This document shows positions 18,127 through 26,851 of a stretch of DNA of 64,000 nt, piece after piece; positions within the stretch are counted from its first letter, which is position 1, and each line of letters begins with the position of its first letter. Below the pieces are notes generated by a model. The model was not told the DNA's origin and searched no databases. It was given only the letters and a program-made list of their open reading frames with translations. Both the position numbers and the translations under genes were made by a program. Source of the DNA: Microbacterium sp. MYb54 (lineage in GTDB: Bacteria; Actinomycetota; Actinomycetes; Actinomycetales; Microbacteriaceae); assembly GCF_002979515.1 (NCBI RefSeq), contig NZ_PCPA01000006.1, positions 153,641 to 217,640 on the forward strand, given 5' to 3'.

Positions 18127-18938
18127 CCGACCCCTCCGTAACTCTCCAGGAGGGCACGGATTATGAGCCCCCAGCCGTCGACGAGGATGAACAGCAGGAT
18201 CTTGAACGGCAGCGAGATCATGACGGGCGGGAGCATCATCATGCCCATCGACATCAGGGCCGCAGCCACGACGAGGTCGATGACCAGGAACGGGATGAAG
18301 ATCACGAAGCCGATGATGAACGCGGCCCGCAGCTCGGAGATCATGAACGCGGGGATGAGCGTGTACATCGGAACGCTCGAGGGGTCCTCGGGGTTGGGCT
18401 GACCGGCCATCCGCGTCATGAGGGCGAGGTCTTCTTCGCGCGTGAAGCGGAGCATCCACTCCTGCAGCGGCAGCTGACCGATGTCGATCGCCTGCGTGAA
18501 GGTGAGGGTGCCGTCGATGTATGGCTGCACGGCGACCGTGTTGATCTCGGTGAGCACCGGCCACATGATGAACAACGACAGGAAGAGCGAGAGGCCGGCC
18601 AGCACCTGGTTCGGCGGGATGGTCGGCAGCGAGAGGGCGTTCCTGGTCATCGCGAGCACGACGAAGATCTTCGTGAACGACGACATCATCAGAAGCAGAG
18701 CCGGGGCGACCGAGAGCAGGGTGATGCCCAGCAGGGTCAGGATCGATCCTGAGGGACCGCCGTCGACCCCGTTGATGTCGATCGTCACGCCCTCACCGGG
18801 ATCATCCGGCGTCACCTGGGCGTGGGCCGCGGTGCCCGTGAGGAGCGTCATCACGACGACCAGCGCGAATGCGGCGGCGAGGATCAGCGCGATTCTTCGC
18901 AGCGCTCGCCCGTCGACGACCCCACGGGGAGCGCTCAT
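18123..18938 (-). CDS. fliP: flagellar biosynthesis protein FliP
   Basis: Pore-forming export gate subunit. The 271-residue protein starts MSAPRG, has a hydrophobic signal segment (residues about 14-40, ending AHA), then the FliP signatures MSSFTKIFVVLAMTRNALS and GMMMLPPVMISLPFKILLF near the C-terminus. The start overlaps fliO by four bases. The cleavable-looking signal peptide is normal for FliP. Confidence 0.96.
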   Translation of the reverse strand: MSAPRGVVDGRALRRIALILAAAFALVVVMTLLTGTAAHAQVTPDDPGEGVTIDINGVDGGPSGSILTLLGITLLSVAPALLLMMSSFTKIFVVLAMTRNALSLPTIPPNQVLAGLSLFLSLFIMWPVLTEINTVAVQPYIDGTLTFTQAIDIGQLPLQEWMLRFTREEDLALMTRMAGQPNPEDPSSVPMYTLIPAFMISELRAAFIIGFVIFIPFLVIDLVVAAALMSMGMMMLPPVMISLPFKILLFILVDGWGLIIRALLESYGGVG

Positions 18939-19417
18939 CGCGTGCGCCGGATGGCCTCGGCGGTCTGCCGCCAGGTTTCGGGGGAGAGGATGGAACCGCG
19001 CAGCGGATCGTTGCGGTGGCGCACGCGGCGCTGAGGCGCAGGTTCCATCGACGTGGTGCGCGCCGTCTCGGTCAGGGCGGTGGCGGCGAGGATGCGGTCG
19101 AACTCCTCGGCGTCGGAGGCCGCGTCCGATGTGGCTTCCGACCACGCAGGACGAGCCTGTTCGTCCGCGAGGCCGGTGGCCTTGACCGGCAGTCGATCGA
19201 CGACGCTCACGCCGTGCTCGGTGACGCCGAGGACGTACCGGGCGTCATCGGTCTGGATGACCACGATCTGCGCCTTCGGGCCGACGCCCTGGCGTCCGAG
19301 CACCGTGATGACCTCACCGTCGCGACGGCGCGCCTGCGTGCGTGCGATGCGGCGCTGCAGGAACCAGAGCACCCCGAGCACGGCCGCGAGCGAGAGCACG
19401 ACCCGGAGGCCGAGCAT
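18935..19417 (-). CDS. fliO: flagellar biosynthetic protein FliO
   Basis: Assembly factor that stabilises FliP during construction of the export gate. The 160-residue protein has a single N-terminal membrane helix, then the short SH3-like FliO domain (VLGRQGVGPKAQIVVIQ) and an unstructured acidic-to-basic tail. Sequence conservation is low, as is usual for FliO; the assignment rests on the single helix plus its position between fliN and fliP. Confidence 0.85.
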   Translation of the reverse strand: MLGLRVVLSLAAVLGVLWFLQRRIARTQARRRDGEVITVLGRQGVGPKAQIVVIQTDDARYVLGVTEHGVSVVDRLPVKATGLADEQARPAWSEATSDAASDAEEFDRILAATALTETARTTSMEPAPQRRVRHRNDPLRGSILSPETWRQTAEAIRRTR

Positions 19418-19431
19418 GAGGTCGTCCAGGG

Positions 19432-20091
19432 TCAGGCCTCGACGTTCTCGAGGATGCGGGTGATGCGCACCGCGTAGTCCTGGTCGACGACGACGACCTC
19501 GCCGTGCGCGATGATGCGTCCGTTGAGCTTGATGTCGGCCGGAGCGCCGGCAGAGCGGTCGAGCTCGACGATGCGCCCAGGCTCCAGATCGAGCACGTCA
19601 CGCACCGCCATCCTGGTGCGTCCGATCTCCACCGTGAGCTCCATCTCGACGCCCGCGATGCGGTGCAGCCGACGCGAGGAGTTCGAGGCTCCGGCCGGAG
19701 CGCGGGTGACGATCACGGCGAGACGCCCGATCGTGTGATCAGCGTCGTCCTGCAGGTCGAAGAGCTGCGCTGCCGGGTCGGCGAAGAGAGCCGAGGCATC
19801 GCCGATCGTGGCGTCGCCGAGGGCACCGGATCCGAGAGCGCTCGTCGAGGCGTCGAGGGCATCGCGGAGCCGGTCGGTGAGCGGGGTGCCACCGAGGCCG
19901 TCGACGAGGATCTCGGGTTCGAACAGCTGCACGGCCAACTGCGCGCTCGCCTCGCCGACGAACTGCACGATCACGGCGTCGCCGGTGTCGCCGGAGACCT
20001 GCGAGGCGCGGGCGACGAGAGGAGAGGCGGTCGGCAGCGACGCGGCGAAGGCGGCCGCGACGGCGGTTTCGTAGGTGGTGGTGGTTGTCAC
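19432..20091 (-). CDS. fliN: flagellar motor switch protein FliN
   Basis: C-ring protein of the motor switch. The last 75 residues are the SpoA (FliN/FliM C-terminal) domain, with VEMELTVEIGRTRMAVRDVLDLEPGR and LDRSAGAPADIKLNGRIIAHGEVV. The first 130 residues form an extra domain resembling the CheC-like front half of FliY-type proteins, though without clear phosphatase residues. The 219-residue length exceeds that of classical FliN (about 137). The GTG start overlaps the fliM stop by four bases. Confidence 0.92.
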   Translation of the reverse strand: MTTTTTYETAVAAAFAASLPTASPLVARASQVSGDTGDAVIVQFVGEASAQLAVQLFEPEILVDGLGGTPLTDRLRDALDASTSALGSGALGDATIGDASALFADPAAQLFDLQDDADHTIGRLAVIVTRAPAGASNSSRRLHRIAGVEMELTVEIGRTRMAVRDVLDLEPGRIVELDRSAGAPADIKLNGRIIAHGEVVVVDQDYAVRITRILENVEA

Positions 20092-21002
20092 GCTGGCTCC
20101 TCGGCGAAGGCGGGATCGGGAACGGTGGTGGTGACGACGCATGCCAGTCGCGCCCCGGCGCTGCCGACGGCGGCCGTGGCGACGATCTGGTCGTCGACGG
20201 CGAGGACCATCGGCCGGTCGGCCGAGTGCGGGAACGCGATGATGTCGCCGACTGCCAGATCCAGCACCTCGCGCGGCAGCACAGCACGCGGAGCCAGTCG
20301 CAGTGCGAGCTCGACCGGTGTGACCTCCACCTGGCGGCGAACGAGGCCCGGGGCCGCCGAACGGTCGGTGTCGGAGGGGCGCACGGTGAAGCCGGCGATG
20401 ACGGAGGCCGGCAGCATGACGCTCGTCGGCACTGTCCGGCCGGCGAGGCGCATCGAGAATCGCGCGACGATGACCGGTTCGCCGGCCGCAGCCACCTGGG
20501 CGAACTGCGAGCTGTACTGGATGCCGCTCACGGTCACCCCGACCGGCAGCAGGCCGTCCAGCGCTCCGGTGAGGTGGTCGATCGCGTCGACGATCAGCGA
20601 CCTGATCAGGGCCTGCTCGATCGGGGTGAACGTGCGTTCCTCTGAGGCGGACGCTGCTCGCCCGCCGACCATCTGCACGATCCAGGCCGTTGCGGCGGAG
20701 GTCGGCAGCTGCACGATGAGGCGCTCTTCGGAGTCCGGCAGCGCGCACACGATCATGGTGGTGGTCGTCGGCAGCGACTGGGCGTACTCGCTGTAGGTCA
20801 TCATGCCGACGTGCTCGACGGCGATGGTGGCGCGTACGTGGATCTTCGCCGAGAGCTGGGCGGACCACTGCCGGGAGAACGTCTCGAAAGCGAGTTCCAG
20901 GGACCGGGTGTGCTCTCGCGAGAGGGTCGCCGAGCGGCCGAAGTCGTACACCTCGACTTCGGCGGTCTTCGTCGCCGTCCCTGCGCGCACATCTGAGCGC
21001 AC
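20088..21002 (-). CDS. fliM: flagellar motor switch protein FliM
   Basis: C-ring protein linking the MS-ring to FliN and normally receiving CheY-P. The 304-residue protein has the FliM middle domain (VYDFGRSATLSREHTRSLEL, IVDAIDHLTGALDGLLPV) and a C-terminal SpoA domain (LPREVLDLAVGDII). The N-terminus has no recognisable LSQxEIDALL CheY-binding motif. The start chosen is a GTG at 21002 with GAGG five bases upstream; GTGs at 21017 and 21020 are possible. A sigma-28-like promoter lies immediately upstream. Confidence 0.9.
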   Translation of the reverse strand: MRSDVRAGTATKTAEVEVYDFGRSATLSREHTRSLELAFETFSRQWSAQLSAKIHVRATIAVEHVGMMTYSEYAQSLPTTTTMIVCALPDSEERLIVQLPTSAATAWIVQMVGGRAASASEERTFTPIEQALIRSLIVDAIDHLTGALDGLLPVGVTVSGIQYSSQFAQVAAAGEPVIVARFSMRLAGRTVPTSVMLPASVIAGFTVRPSDTDRSAAPGLVRRQVEVTPVELALRLAPRAVLPREVLDLAVGDIIAFPHSADRPMVLAVDDQIVATAAVGSAGARLACVVTTTVPDPAFAEEPA

Positions 21003-21028
21003 GCTGTCCTCGATCACCACGAACCGGA

Positions 21029-21055
21029 CTATCGGGCGGTGATCGGCGTGCGTTA
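21029..21055 (-). promoter_or_regulatory. sigma-28-like promoter of fliM
   Basis: Minus-strand motif TAACGCAC-N11-CCCGATAG in the short motB-fliM gap. It has the same spacing as the other four sites in this locus and differs from the consensus -10 by one base. It gives fliM onward a start inside the larger operon. Confidence 0.7.
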
Positions 21056-21069
21056 GGTGGAAGAGCGGG

Positions 21070-21879
21070 TCAGGAAGACGGCTTTCCCGCCTGGGCCTGG
21101 GGGATGAGCGCGCGCACCTCCTCTTTGGCATCGGAGAGGATGACGATGTCGACCCGGCGGTTCTGCGCCAGCGCCTCGGGCGCGTCGCCCGCGGCGACCG
21201 GACGGGTGTCGCCGAATCCGACCGACTTCAGGTGTGCAGGCGGGAGTCCCGAGGCCTCGACGAGATGCCGCAGCACCTGGGTGGAACGGCCCGACGACAA
21301 CTCCCAGTTGGTGGGGTAGGGGGCGACCGATCCGCGGACGTCGGCATGGCCCTCGACCGAGATCTCGTTCGGGGTGGTGACCAGCACCGACCCGAGCGCA
21401 TCGAGCACCAGGACGGCGGTGGAGCTGAGGGTCGTGCTGTTCGTGGTGAAGAACGTCTCGGCGCTCACGAGTCCGATCGTGAGGCCCCGCTCGTCGATCG
21501 TGAAGGTGACATCGGCTTCGAGTCCGTTCTGGGCGAGCACCTGGCGCAACCGCTCGCGGAGGGCGGAGAGCTCACTGAACTCGGTCTGCGCCGCGGCGAG
21601 GTCGACGTCGGCGAAGTCCTCGCCCTTCTCGTCGACCAGCTCAGGAGGCACGACCACACCCGTCGTGACATCGACGTCGTCGGACGGCTCCTGGCCGAAG
21701 CCGGTCGCGAGGGAGGCGCTGAGGGCCTCGAACTTCTCCTGGTCGACGGTCGACATCGCGAACAGCACGATGAACATGCACATCAGCACCGTCACCATGT
21801 CCATGTAGGACGCCATCCACCGCTCGTCCGGACCGCTGTGCTCCTCCTGGGGCACGCGGCGACGGGCACGGACGCTCAT
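21070..21879 (-). CDS. motB: flagellar motor stator protein MotB
   Basis: Stator subunit anchoring the proton channel to peptidoglycan. The 269-residue protein has an N-terminal basic segment and one membrane helix containing the proton-binding Asp in ASYMDMVTVLMCMF. After a linker comes a C-terminal OmpA-like peptidoglycan-binding domain (ISVEGHADVRGS, LSSGRSTQVLRHLVEASG). The ATG overlaps motA by four bases; the upstream open frame is a motA shadow. Confidence 0.95.
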   Translation of the reverse strand: MSVRARRRVPQEEHSGPDERWMASYMDMVTVLMCMFIVLFAMSTVDQEKFEALSASLATGFGQEPSDDVDVTTGVVVPPELVDEKGEDFADVDLAAAQTEFSELSALRERLRQVLAQNGLEADVTFTIDERGLTIGLVSAETFFTTNSTTLSSTAVLVLDALGSVLVTTPNEISVEGHADVRGSVAPYPTNWELSSGRSTQVLRHLVEASGLPPAHLKSVGFGDTRPVAAGDAPEALAQNRRVDIVILSDAKEEVRALIPQAQAGKPSS

Positions 21880-22685
21880 GACGCCTGCTCCGTCTCCTCG
21901 GCTGCTCGGGTGCGGGCGTGACGGCCGGAGCGGGCGGAGGGGCGCTCGGACACGAGGGCGCGCAGGCGCTCTCCGACGAACTGCGGCGGGGCGCCGGCCT
22001 GGATCGCGAGCATGCCCTCCATGAGCACGGTCATGCGTTCGAGCTCGAGCTCGCCGAGACGCTGGAGGCGTCCGCCGATGGGCAGCCAGATGAAGTTGGC
22101 CGAGAGCAGACCCCACAACGTCGCCACGAATGCCGTCGCGATCATGGGACCGAGGGTGTCGGGCTTGTCGAGCTTCTCCAGCACATGCGTGAGGGAGACG
22201 ACGGTGCCGATGATGCCGACCGTGGGCGCGAAGCCGCCGAGCGTCATGTAGAAGCGTGAGGCGGTGCGGTTGCGGGCGGCGGTCGAGGTGAGCTCATCCT
22301 CCAGCAGGGTCCGCAGGTCTTCCGCATCCGTGCCGTCGGCGATGCTCTGCAGAGCCTGCCGCAGGAACGGATCCTTCTCGTCCTCCAGCCCCTGCTCGAG
22401 GGCGAGGAGCCCTTCGGCGCGCGCCTTCTCGGCGTAGCCGACCACCGTGTCGATCATGCTCGACGCGGTGCGGCGCTCGCCGCGGAAGGCGCGGGGGAGC
22501 GACTTGACCGCATGCAGTGCATCGCGCACGGTGCCGCTCGCGATGCCGACGGCGATCGTGGCTCCGAAGACCAGCACCATCGGGGCGGGGATCAGCAGCG
22601 ATCCGATGGTCGCGCCTTCGAGGTTGATCATGGCGATCAGGGCGCCGAACGCGAGGACCAGCCCGAGGATGAGAGACGGATCCAT
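21876..22685 (-). CDS. motA: flagellar motor stator protein MotA
   Basis: Proton-channel stator subunit. The 269-residue protein has four membrane segments, the large cytoplasmic loop between helices 2 and 3 that touches the rotor, and the MotA/ExbB signature around GGFAPTVGIIGTVVSLTHVL. The start shares one base with the flbD stop, so flbD-motA-motB are coupled. Confidence 0.95.
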   Translation of the reverse strand: MDPSLILGLVLAFGALIAMINLEGATIGSLLIPAPMVLVFGATIAVGIASGTVRDALHAVKSLPRAFRGERRTASSMIDTVVGYAEKARAEGLLALEQGLEDEKDPFLRQALQSIADGTDAEDLRTLLEDELTSTAARNRTASRFYMTLGGFAPTVGIIGTVVSLTHVLEKLDKPDTLGPMIATAFVATLWGLLSANFIWLPIGGRLQRLGELELERMTVLMEGMLAIQAGAPPQFVGERLRALVSERPSARSGRHARTRAAEETEQAS

Positions 22686-22933
22686 CAGAGACCGGCCTCA
22701 GAAGCGGGGGCCGCGGAATCCGTTCCGGCAGCGTTGATCATGGCGGCGGCTGCGGCGAGCACTCCGGCGCGGAAGCGGGTGATCTGCGCGATCACGTCGT
22801 CCATCGTCTCGGTGACGACGAAGGTCGCGCCATCGACCATGATCAGCGTCGTGTCCGGCGTCGCCTGGACACGTTCGATCAGGTCGGGATTCACCGCGAA
22901 CCGAGAACGGTTCAGGCGCGTGAGGACGATCAT
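22685..22933 (-). CDS. flbD: flagellar FlbD family protein
   Basis: A small protein of the FlbD family, often found beside motAB in Gram-positive flagellar operons; its biochemical role is not established. The 82-residue product begins MIVLTRLNRSRFAVNPDLIE and contains TPDTTLIMVDG and the ETMDDVIAQI segment, all typical. The second ATG was preferred to an earlier one (22942) because the family normally starts at MI-LTRLN and GGAG precedes it. It is the first gene of the flagellar operon. Confidence 0.88.
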   Translation of the reverse strand: MIVLTRLNRSRFAVNPDLIERVQATPDTTLIMVDGATFVVTETMDDVIAQITRFRAGVLAAAAAMINAAGTDSAAPASEAGL

Positions 22934-23010
22934 GGGCTCCATCCTGGAAAGATCCGTCCGCGTTCCGGGGAGCACGGACCCGACGGCCCGTCCTGGGCTG
23001 TCGGGGGTGA

Positions 23011-23037
23011 CTGTCGGCCGGAGGTCGCTGGGCGTTA
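23011..23037 (-). promoter_or_regulatory. sigma-28-like promoter of the flbD-motAB operon
   Basis: Minus-strand TAACGCCC-N11-GCCGACAG, about 70 bases upstream of flbD. It deviates from the local -10 consensus by one base. Confidence 0.65.
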
Positions 23038-23074
23038 GTCAGGCGGATGGCGGAGGAGCTCGAAGTTCGATCTC

Positions 23075-23118
23075 GTGGCGCAGAAACACACTTGCCGTGA
23101 ACTGTAAGTCTGCGCCAC
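23075..23118. repeat. 44-bp imperfect palindrome with 10-bp perfect arms
   Basis: GTGGCGCAGA (23075-23084) is the exact reverse complement of TCTGCGCCAC (23109-23118), and the next ten bases on each side match partly (ACA, TT). It lies between the flbD promoter and the end of the acyl-CoA ligase gene. It could be the ligase terminator, a protein-binding site or one copy of a dispersed element. Confidence 0.6.
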
Positions 23119-23133
23119 AAGCAGCTGCAGCCC

Positions 23134-24834
23134 TCAGCGATCGGCGAGCAGTCGATCCCGCACCTGACGACGCAGCACCTTGCCGATGAGCGATCGGGGA
23201 AGGTCGTCGACGGCGCTGATGCGGCGGGGCACCTTGTACGGGGTGAGCCGCGTGCGACAGAAGTCGCGCAGTGCCTCCACGTCGAGGGCAGCGCCGTCGC
23301 GGAGGACGACCGCGGCGGCGACGTCTTCGCCACCATGGGGTCGCGGAAGGCCGACGACCGCGGCGGCGATGACATCGGGGTGCGCAGCCAGCACGTCTTC
23401 CACCTCGCTGGGCGACACGTTGAACCCGCCGGTGATGATGAGCTCTTTCAGGCGGTCGACGATGCTCACGAATCCATCGGGCGAGACCTGAGCGATGTCG
23501 CCGGTGCGGAGCCAGCCATCAGGCAGCAGGGCATCCGCCGTCTCGCCCGGACGCCCCCAATAGCCCTGGAAGACCTGCGGTCCGCGGATGAGGAGTTCGC
23601 CCGCCTCGCCGGCCGGCCTGTCGACGGTCGGGTCTGCGGGATCGACGACACGGATCTCCGTGCTCGGGAACGGCACGCCGACCGTGCCGGGACGACGCGT
23701 CGGTCCCATCGGGTTGCCGAGCGCGACCGGTGAACTCTCGGTCATTCCATAGCCCTCGACGAGGAGGCCTCCGGTCGCCTCCTCCCAGCGCTGCACGGTG
23801 GCGACCGGAAGGCTCATGGCTCCGGAAATCGCGAAGCGGACCGTCGAGAGGTCGATCGTGCCGCGGGCGGCCGCGCGAGCCAGAGCGTCATAGATCGGCG
23901 GGACGGCGGGGAGGAAGGTGGGCGGAGCCGAACGTGTCGCCGCCGTGACCAGACCCAGATCGAACGCGGGGAAGAGCACGAGTCTCGCCCCGATGCTCAT
24001 CGCGAAGGTCAGGCACAGGGTCATTCCGTAGGCGTGGAACAACGGCAGCACGCCGTAGAACGTCTCCTCGCCGTCGACGAGGCCGGGCACCCATGCTCGT
24101 CCCTGCATCGCGTTGGCGCGGAGGTTCGAGTGAGTGAGGATCGCCCCCTTCGGCAAACCCGTGGTACCGCTGGTGTACTGCAGCAGGGCGGTGTCGTCCA
24201 GCGTCGGTCCCGGCACCCGCCGTGAGATCCGCCGGTGATCGGCAAGGCTCTTCCACGCGATGAGATGCCGAGCCTTCGGGGCACCGGTCAGCTTCGCGCG
24301 CGACTCGCGTGCCTTGGGCACGGGCAGGCGAAGAGCGAGGCGCTTCGAAAGCGGCATCGCCGCGGTGATGTCGACGCTCACGATGTGCTCGACCCTGACG
24401 TCTGCCGGGAAGCCGGCGATCGTGTCGACGGCCTTGTCCCACACGATGGCGATGCGCGCACCGTGATCCTCGAACTGGTGCCGCAGCTCGCGGGCGGTGT
24501 AGAGGGGGTTGTGCTCGACCACGATCGCGCCGAGTCGGAGGATCGCGTAGAAGGCCACGGCGTGCTGCGGGCAGTTGGGCAGCACCAGAGCGACGCGATC
24601 GCCCTTGCCGACCCCGAGCCGCCGCAGACCCTCGGCGGCGCGCTCGACCTGCTCTCCGAGCTCCCGGTAGGTCGTGACAGCACCGAAGAAGTCCAGTGCC
24701 GGACGCCTGCCGAAAGCTTTCACGCTCGCCGAGAGCATCTCCGGCAACGTCTGCGACGGATCCTCGATCTCGGCGGGGACGCCCTCCGCATAGGAGTCGA
24801 GCCAGGGGCGAGCGGCGAGCGGAGATTCAGGCAT
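23134..24834 (-). CDS. long-chain fatty-acid-CoA ligase (AMP-dependent synthetase)
   Basis: Adenylates a carboxylic acid with ATP and transfers it to CoA. The 566-residue ANL-superfamily enzyme has the P-loop-like YTSGTTGLPKGAILTH, the VEGYGMTESSP motif, GWLRTGDIAQV and the lysine-bearing C-terminal LIGKVLRR. These match acyl-CoA synthetases of the FadD type; chain length is not determined by sequence alone. The ATG at 24834 follows GGATGGAG. It lies inside the segment that interrupts the flagellar locus. Confidence 0.9.
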   Translation of the reverse strand: MPESPLAARPWLDSYAEGVPAEIEDPSQTLPEMLSASVKAFGRRPALDFFGAVTTYRELGEQVERAAEGLRRLGVGKGDRVALVLPNCPQHAVAFYAILRLGAIVVEHNPLYTARELRHQFEDHGARIAIVWDKAVDTIAGFPADVRVEHIVSVDITAAMPLSKRLALRLPVPKARESRAKLTGAPKARHLIAWKSLADHRRISRRVPGPTLDDTALLQYTSGTTGLPKGAILTHSNLRANAMQGRAWVPGLVDGEETFYGVLPLFHAYGMTLCLTFAMSIGARLVLFPAFDLGLVTAATRSAPPTFLPAVPPIYDALARAAARGTIDLSTVRFAISGAMSLPVATVQRWEEATGGLLVEGYGMTESSPVALGNPMGPTRRPGTVGVPFPSTEIRVVDPADPTVDRPAGEAGELLIRGPQVFQGYWGRPGETADALLPDGWLRTGDIAQVSPDGFVSIVDRLKELIITGGFNVSPSEVEDVLAAHPDVIAAAVVGLPRPHGGEDVAAAVVLRDGAALDVEALRDFCRTRLTPYKVPRRISAVDDLPRSLIGKVLRRQVRDRLLADR

Positions 24835-24878
24835 GTCTCCATCCTGCCCGGGATCGCGTTCCACGGACACCGCACCCG

Positions 24879-25277
24879 TCAACCGACGAACAGGAGCACG
24901 ATCGACAGGGCGACTGCGGCAGCACCGACGCCGGCCAGCGTGATCCCGAGCACCTGGAACGCATGCAGGAGTGGCCGTCGGGGTTCGAATCGCATCAGGG
25001 AGGGGTGCCGCTCACTGACGAAGGCATCGACATCTTCGCGTCCGTGCCAGTGGTGGGCTTCGTCCGCACGGAGCGGGCGTTCGCGGAAGTCGCCCGCGGC
25101 GAACCAGCGGGCGCGCGCCCGGCCGCTCTCGTCCTCGACGACCACGACCTCTTGCGGCAGCCAGGAGTCGTCGTGCACCTTCACAAGCAGCACGATGGCG
25201 AGCAGAGGGAGCCCGACCCCGAGGCCGATCCACGAGAGGACCTCGGCGATGGTTCCGACAGCGTCGACCGCATTCAT
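24879..25277 (-). CDS. small membrane protein of unknown function
   Basis: A 132-residue protein with one hydrophobic segment near the N-terminus (about residues 8-32) and one at the C-terminus (about 105-131). Between them is a polar cytoplasmic region rich in charged residues (ARWFAAGDFRERPLRADEAHHW). ATG at 25277 has GGAG six bases upstream; the frame is open further up, but that part overlaps the divergent cupin gene. The domain is not recognised. It may be co-transcribed with the ligase 44 bases downstream. Confidence 0.65.
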   Translation of the reverse strand: MNAVDAVGTIAEVLSWIGLGVGLPLLAIVLLVKVHDDSWLPQEVVVVEDESGRARARWFAAGDFRERPLRADEAHHWHGREDVDAFVSERHPSLMRFEPRRPLLHAFQVLGITLAGVGAAAVALSIVLLFVG

Positions 25278-25339
25278 GACCGGCTCCGTTTCTCCCAGAG
25301 ACGACAGTACCGGCCCCGCAACGCTCGATGTCACGCCCG

Positions 25340-25345
25340 TAGGCT
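25340..25345 (+). promoter_or_regulatory. -10 box of leaderless cupin gene
   Basis: TAGGCT lies six bases before the ATG at 25352, with the same hexamer and spacing as at acpS. Confidence 0.5.
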
Positions 25346-25351
25346 GGCGAT

Positions 25352-25717
25352 ATGGATGAAGGCATGCGGAACGTGCAGGCGGCACTGGCGGACATCACCG
25401 AGCACTGGCAGCCGCACCGTCTGACGAGCATCAACGACTACGACGTCAAGGTCGTGAAGCTGCTCGGAGAGTTCGTCTGGCATACCCATCCCGACACCGA
25501 CGAGCTCTTCATGGTGGTGCAGGGGCAGCTGACGATCCAGTTCCGCGACCGCGATGTCGTGCTCGGACCGAACGATGTCTTCGTCGTTCCCCAGGGCGTC
25601 GAGCACTGCCCACGCGCCGACGAAGAAGTTCATGCGATCCTCTTCGAGCCCAAGGGCACCGTCAACACGGGCGACGCCGGTGGCGATATGACTTCGGAGC
25701 TTCGCGAGTTCGGATAG
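25352..25717 (+). CDS. cupin domain-containing protein
   Basis: A 121-residue single-domain cupin. Cupin motif 1 is seen in WHTHPDTDELFMVVQGQL (two His and a Glu as metal ligands) and motif 2 in PNDVFVVPQGVEHCPRA (His). Such small cupins are diverse metal-binding enzymes or sensors and no substrate can be assigned. An internal ATG four codons in is also possible. It stands alone between two divergent or convergent membrane-protein genes. Confidence 0.85.
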   Translation: MDEGMRNVQAALADITEHWQPHRLTSINDYDVKVVKLLGEFVWHTHPDTDELFMVVQGQLTIQFRDRDVVLGPNDVFVVPQGVEHCPRADEEVHAILFEPKGTVNTGDAGGDMTSELREFG

Positions 25718-25737
25718 GTTCCGCAACCACATGGCGC

Positions 25738-26367
25738 TCAGATCTTGATGGGGAATGTCAGCAACGTGGCGATCCCGCCGATGGCGATGACGCCGGCCAG
25801 GCTGAGGAATACTCGGCGTCGCCACGGGGCGGATTGGTGCTGCGAGATCGCGGCGAAGAACAGGACGAGCGCGAAGAGCACCGTCAACAGCGAGTAGTCG
25901 TCACCACGCTGATTGTTGGTGAGGGCTTCATCGAACTTCGTATCGGCGCGTGCGCTGAGTTCCTGGGCCTCCACTGTGCCGGGCGGCACATACTCCGACA
26001 TGGCGAGAGGGCCGCGTGAGGCGCGTCCTTCTGCGTTCCACGCGTCGAATGCGACGGCGAATTCCTCGGTGAAGCGTTCCTCGACGAAGCGCACCAGGTC
26101 GTCCTGCCCGTTGGCTTCTGCCAGTACCCACTCGGTGTAGAGCGTCAGGTCGTACTGACGTGCCGCCTGGGCCGTCGACTCCGCTGAGGCTGCCTGAATC
26201 CGAGCGCTGGAAGCTTGACTGAACGCGATCGACATCTCGCCGCCCCACTTCGACGCTTCGAATCCGCACCAGGCCGTCAACACCGCTGTCACCGAGAGAA
26301 GGATCACGGTGAGGATGTCGACGACACGAGAGGTGCGGGTCGTCTCCGCGGGGGCTTCTTTCTCCAT
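25738..26367 (-). CDS. membrane protein of unknown function (DUF4337-like)
   Basis: A 209-residue protein with an N-terminal membrane helix (about residues 17-37) and two at the C-terminus (about 157-175 and 185-205). Between them is a mostly helical soluble region starting SQASSARIQAASAESTAQAA. This layout resembles DUF4337-type bacterial membrane proteins. No function is known. The first ATG is at 26367; a TTG two codons upstream is the alternative. It is separated from arsR by 125 bases. Confidence 0.65.
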   Translation of the reverse strand: MEKEAPAETTRTSRVVDILTVILLSVTAVLTAWCGFEASKWGGEMSIAFSQASSARIQAASAESTAQAARQYDLTLYTEWVLAEANGQDDLVRFVEERFTEEFAVAFDAWNAEGRASRGPLAMSEYVPPGTVEAQELSARADTKFDEALTNNQRGDDYSLLTVLFALVLFFAAISQHQSAPWRRRVFLSLAGVIAIGGIATLLTFPIKI

Positions 26368-26492
26368 AGCCAATGGTGCGGTCTCGGCCCGTCGTCCGTC
26401 GTCCGTCGCCCGTCAATCACCCTCATCGGGTGAAGCGGTCGATGCCTTTTTCCCCTGGCGCGGCTTCCAGTAGGGCGGAGTGCTGGCTGGGC

Positions 26493-26822
26493 TCACACCG
26501 CGCGGAGGGCGCCGGCGGCAGCATCCATCGCGTCGACGTTGAGAGCGAAGTAGGCCCACTTGCCGCGCTGCTCACGGGTGACGAGGCCTGCCTCCGCGAG
26601 GAGCTTCATGTGGTGGGAGACCGTGCCCTGGGAGAGGCCGACGGGCTCGGTCAGATCGCAGATGCACGCTTCTCCGCCCGCTCCGGCGGCGATGAGTGAC
26701 AACAACCGGACGCGTGTGGGATCGCCGAGCGCTTTGAAGACCCGGGCGACGCGTTCGGCATCCTCGACCGTCATCGAAGGGGTGATCGGCGGGACGCAGC
26801 AACTGGTCGATTCGATCGTCAT
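26493..26822 (-). CDS. arsR: ArsR-family metalloid-responsive repressor
   Basis: A 109-residue winged-helix repressor of the ArsR/SmtB family that would release DNA on binding As(III)/Sb(III). The ACICDL segment places Cys53 and Cys55 at the start of the recognition region, as in ELCVCDL of arsenite sensors, and Cys8-Cys9 add further thiols. The helix-turn-helix is GLSQGTVSHHMKLLAEAGLV. The start is the ATG at 26822; the longer open frame crosses the operator region. It is divergent from the flavoprotein gene and presumably controls both. Confidence 0.93.
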   Translation of the reverse strand: MTIESTSCCVPPITPSMTVEDAERVARVFKALGDPTRVRLLSLIAAGAGGEACICDLTEPVGLSQGTVSHHMKLLAEAGLVTREQRGKWAYFALNVDAMDAAAGALRAV

Positions 26823-26851
26823 TGGCAAGCGCACAGGTCTATTCTGGCACG

